DNA from: Paraburkholderia tropica
GTDB lineage: Bacteria > Pseudomonadota > Gammaproteobacteria > Burkholderiales > Burkholderiaceae
Length of the DNA: 64,000 bases
Reading direction: 5' to 3'
NCBI RefSeq assembly: GCF_914484835.1
Contig: NZ_CAJZAR010000049.1
Location: 124,001-188,000, forward strand
Shown here: positions 61,541 to 64,000 of the stretch, one piece after another
Layout: every line of letters begins with the position of its first letter
Position numbering within the stretch: the stretch's first letter is position 1
Notes under the pieces: model-generated
Told to the model about the DNA's origin: nothing
Seen by the model: only the letters and a program-made list of their open reading frames with translations
Database searches by the model: none
Translations under genes and position numbers: made by a program

Positions 61541-61573
61541 CAGCGACGCGCGCGCCCGCGCGCTTCGCGGCGC

Positions 61574-62146
61574 TTAAAACAGCCGCGGCGTGCCGACCCA
61601 GACCAGTACGGCTTCGTCGTCGCGCGCGTTGGTCCAGCTATGCGGCACCGTCGATTCGTAGTGCGCGCTGTCGCCCGCGCCGAGCACGAACGACTTGCCT
61701 TCGAGCGTGATCGTCACTTCGCCGCTGAGCACGTGGACGAATTCCTCGCCCGCGTGCGTGGTCACCTCGCTCGGACGCTCGCCGGGCGGCATGCGCACGA
61801 GAATCGCCTCGAGCTGGCGGCCGCCCGACTGATTCGACAGCCGCGCGAACAGATCGGCGGAATCGGCGAACGCGAAATACTGCAGGTCCTTGCGGCGGCG
61901 CACGCAGCCTTCCTCGGTCGGCGTATCGACGAAATAGCTCACGGGCACGCCCAGCGCCTTCGCGATGCTCACGAGCGAGGTGATGGACGGGCTCGCGTGG
62001 TCGCGCTCGACTTGCGAAAGAAAGGGCTTGGAAAGCTGCGAGACGGTCGCGATGTCGTCCAGCGTGCGCCCCTGGCGCTGGCGCAGTGAGCGGATCTTGC
62101 TGCCGACGGAGACGACGCTCTGGGTTTCGACGGTTTTCGATGCCAT
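61574..62146 (-). CDS. XRE family regulator with cupin sensor domain (downstream copy)
   Basis: A 190-residue regulator with an XRE helix-turn-helix at about 16-70 (KIRSLRQRQGRTLDDIATVSQLSKPFLSQVERD) and a cupin at 110-187 (EEFVHVLSGEVTITLEGKSF, YESTVPHSWTNA). It is strikingly similar to the regulator at 44.7 kb in length, domain layout and C-terminus (VWVGTPRLF against VWVGTPKLI). It faces the RND gene. The ATG at 62146 has no good ribosome site, and an in-frame extension of 47 residues upstream is not credible. Together the two copies bracket the receptor-importer-protease genes. Confidence 0.9.
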   Translation of the reverse strand: MASKTVETQSVVSVGSKIRSLRQRQGRTLDDIATVSQLSKPFLSQVERDHASPSITSLVSIAKALGVPVSYFVDTPTEEGCVRRRKDLQYFAFADSADLFARLSNQSGGRQLEAILVRMPPGERPSEVTTHAGEEFVHVLSGEVTITLEGKSFVLGAGDSAHYESTVPHSWTNARDDEAVLVWVGTPRLF

Positions 62147-63040
62147 GTTGGGGGCGAGTCGTTGGAATGGGTGCGAGAAGTGGTCATCCGCCTGCCGGCG
62201 CGCTAGCGGGAATGATTTGTCTGATGGATGCGAATGCGTGCGCATTCGATGCGGATTGTTGCGCGCAGCGCTGAAAAAAACGCGCATTCCGGCTGGATTT
62301 CCCCGCTGCGAATCAATTCGCTTCTCTCCATGGATTTCGTTCTAGTAAATGTGCGCGTAAAAAAACCCGCCGACGCACATTAGTGAAAATCAACGATGTC
62401 GTATGCATCGGGATCACTTCACTGTGTCTCAAGCATAACATCGCCATTTTTCTGAGGATATCGGAGTTTGTTTCTTATTCTTTCTCTTACATGTGAGCGA
62501 TGTGCAGGTTCTTGCGCGCCGACTTTCGCGCCGTTTCTGCCCGCTCCCCGCGAAACGCACGCTGCAAGCCGCATCGCGCGTTATTCGGCAGCGCCTGAAT
62601 GATAAGTCGGCAGCACCCGCATAAATCGGCAATTCAATCGAACTGAATCTCGTCCCGGTTTCGCCCCGGTTTCACCACAGTCGCGCATATTCTCCGACGA
62701 ACTGTGTTCCAGCGAACGCCGTTCTGTAATTCGATGTGACAGCCGCGCCGCGCCAATATTCAGATTGATTTTTATTCTGCGCGCTGTCCGCATTGCGGCG
62801 CTCAGCGGCGAGGGTTTCATGGGGCGTCATCCAGATCCGCCATCGTGGCCGAATCCGCCGATTGATCTTCACGCGGAAGTGGCTCATATTCGTTTCCACT
62901 TTCTCGCCCATCCTCCTTCGCGTTGTTCGCGCATCCGGCGCAGCGGCACGCAAATTGCGGCGCTTCGCCATTCGTCATCCGTCGCATGTCGCCTTCGGGC
63001 CGCGGCGGCCCTTGAAGCTTTCGAATCGCTAGCTCTTCCC
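62147..63040. other. Non-coding region between the XRE-cupin gene and the zinc-ribbon gene
   Basis: 894 bp with only short frames of 60-100 codons that lack ribosome sites and normal codon bias. AT content rises around 62280-62480. It holds the promoter of the minus-strand regulator, the inverted repeats at 62231-62248, and AATGTGCG/CGCACATT at 62348-62355 and 62374-62381. I see no gene here. Confidence 0.55.
62231..62248. promoter_or_regulatory. Candidate operator of the XRE-cupin regulator
   Basis: CGAATGCG-TG-CGCATTCG is a perfect 8-bp inverted repeat with a 2-bp spacer, 85 bp upstream of the regulator ATG. Its size and symmetry suit an XRE-family dimer, so autoregulation is plausible. 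No second copy was found upstream of the receptor gene. Confidence 0.45.
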
Positions 63041-64000
63041 ATGTTTAACGAACCAGGTCGAGGCGCCCCCGGTCCGAGGCAGTGTCCCCACTGCGGCAAC
63101 CGGCTGAATGCGCCATTGATATTTTGTCCCCAATGCGGCGCGAACCAGCTTGCCGGTGCGTCGCGAGGCGGCGAGGGCGGCACGCCCGAGCGGCCGCGCG
63201 TCGTCTCGCAGCGTTTCCATACCGAGCGCGGCGCGGTGCCGGCGGGTTTCGGGCGCGAACGTTTTTACGCCGATTACGACGGCTATCGCGCGCACGAATC
63301 GCACGGCGCGCGGCGCTCGCGTCTGCCGCTCTACGCGTTCGGCGCGGTGGCGCTGGTCGCGGCCGCGCTGGCGGGCTATGTGATTTCGCATCGCGATGCG
63401 CCGGCGGGCGCGATGATCGGGCAGTCGGTGGAGGGCGCGGTGTCGTCGCAGCAGGACGGCACGCGCGCGCCCTCGGCCACGACGGCCACGGTGCATGCAG
63501 CGCCGTTGGCCGGACCCGCACCCGCGCATCGCGACGCGACGGCGCGCGCGGTGCCTTCGGTCGCCGCGGTGCCGACCCAATCGGCTCACGCCGCGCCCAC
63601 ACCGCGTAATGGGGCCGTGGACGCTCGCGCATCGGCGGATCAATCCGCGGAGAAAAACGGCGGTACGGCCACGCGCGCTGATGTCGCGCGCAATCTCGCC
63701 GTGGCGCGGACGAATCTCGACAAGAACCGCTTGTGGCCCGCGCGCCGCGCGATCACGAGCGCGCTCGCCGCGCAGCCCGGCAACGCCGAGGCACAGCAGA
63801 TGAAGGCCGATTTGCAGGCGCGCGAACAAGAGCGCGATGCGCTTCTCGGTTATGGGCGGCTTTGCGCGCGCGAGGGCAAGTGGTCGTGCGCGTGGCAGAA
63901 CGCGGGCCATGCGGTGACGATCGACGCGTCGAGCCAGGAAGCGAAGCGGCTGCTTGCGCGCTCCATCGCCGCGCAGGGCGTGGGGACGGCGGGCCATATC
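63041..64000 (+). CDS. Zinc-ribbon membrane protein, 3' truncated by the window
   Basis: The frame from the ATG at 63041 stays open to the last base, giving 320 residues of an incomplete protein. The N-terminus has a zinc-ribbon with Cys15, Cys18, Cys29 and Cys32 (CPHCGN...CPQCGA). One membrane helix follows near residues 100-118 (YAFGAVALVAAALAGYVI), then a long Ala/Pro/Thr-rich linker. A C-terminal helical, TPR-like region follows (NLAVARTNLDKNRLWPARRAITSALAAQPGNAEAQQMKADL). I do not recognise the family, but this resembles bacterial proteins pairing a cytoplasmic zinc-ribbon with a periplasmic repeat domain. No strong ribosome site is seen. Confidence 0.75.
   Translation, partial: MFNEPGRGAPGPRQCPHCGNRLNAPLIFCPQCGANQLAGASRGGEGGTPERPRVVSQRFHTERGAVPAGFGRERFYADYDGYRAHESHGARRSRLPLYAFGAVALVAAALAGYVISHRDAPAGAMIGQSVEGAVSSQQDGTRAPSATTATVHAAPLAGPAPAHRDATARAVPSVAAVPTQSAHAAPTPRNGAVDARASADQSAEKNGGTATRADVARNLAVARTNLDKNRLWPARRAITSALAAQPGNAEAQQMKADLQAREQERDALLGYGRLCAREGKWSCAWQNAGHAVTIDASSQEAKRLLARSIAAQGVGTAGHI

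Noticed and set aside
62581-63032. Three short frames between the XRE-cupin and zinc-ribbon genes
   Set aside because: All are under 100 codons, overlap one another on both strands, and lack ribosome sites and codon bias.
1-64000. CRISPR arrays, IS elements, prophage or tRNA genes
   Set aside because: I looked for spaced direct repeats, transposase motifs, integrases and cloverleaf sequences and saw none.

Overview
The window is 64 kb of GC-rich chromosomal DNA (roughly 63-65% G+C by eye) from a Gram-negative betaproteobacterium. It most resembles the Burkholderiaceae (Paraburkholderia/Caballeronia type). The evidence is a Burkholderia-style OmpC-like porin, many catabolic cassettes with their own LysR/AraC/DeoR regulators, a type-II lumazine synthase under an FMN riboswitch, and strong third-position G/C bias. 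I see no tRNA, rRNA, IS element, prophage or CRISPR array. All names come from reading the translated sequence; no database search was run.

Layout. 0-10 kb: a cut SMP-30 lactonase with an FMN alpha-hydroxy-acid oxidase; an SDR; a DJ-1/PfpI protein and an Old Yellow Enzyme divergent from a LysR regulator; an FMN reductase and a metallophosphoesterase; a ketopantoate-reductase-like enzyme; a GNAT; and an SDR that lacks catalytic residues. 10-18 kb: an AraC regulator divergent from a catabolic operon of a beta-keto acid cleavage enzyme (BKACE/DUF849), MFS transporter, quinone oxidoreductase, TauD-type dioxygenase, small alpha/beta hydrolase, Rieske ferredoxin, porin and BON protein, closed by a clear terminator. 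18-24 kb: a nickel/cobalt permease behind a cobalamin riboswitch, a molybdate/tungstate-like ABC pair with no ATPase gene, a stand-alone PD-(D/E)XK nuclease-like protein and a DUF2252 protein.

24-36 kb: a sugar or polyol locus with a DeoR repressor divergent from a split transketolase, SDR, sugar ABC importer (binding protein, DUF2291 lipoprotein, double ATPase, permease), FGGY kinase and second SDR. It ends at a hairpin and faces ribH, which sits behind an FMN riboswitch. 36-40 kb: a small hypothetical, a LysE exporter, a second DeoR regulator, cytochrome b561, a PAS-LuxR regulator, a small hypothetical, and an AT-rich non-coding stretch.

40.5-62.2 kb is the most striking part: about 21 kb, nearly all on the + strand, in the order TonB-ExbB-ExbD-ExbD-TPR, XRE-cupin regulator, TonB-dependent receptor, YejABEF-type peptide ABC importer, TldD-TldE protease, two tandem YhhY/AaaT-like amino-acid N-acetyltransferases, RND exporter. 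It closes with a second, convergent XRE-cupin regulator paralogous to the first. Start/stop overlaps join yejE-yejF-tldD-tldE. I infer a dedicated pathway that takes up a peptide-like compound across both membranes, proteolyses it in the cytoplasm, and acetylates and/or exports the toxic products. The window ends inside a zinc-ribbon membrane protein.
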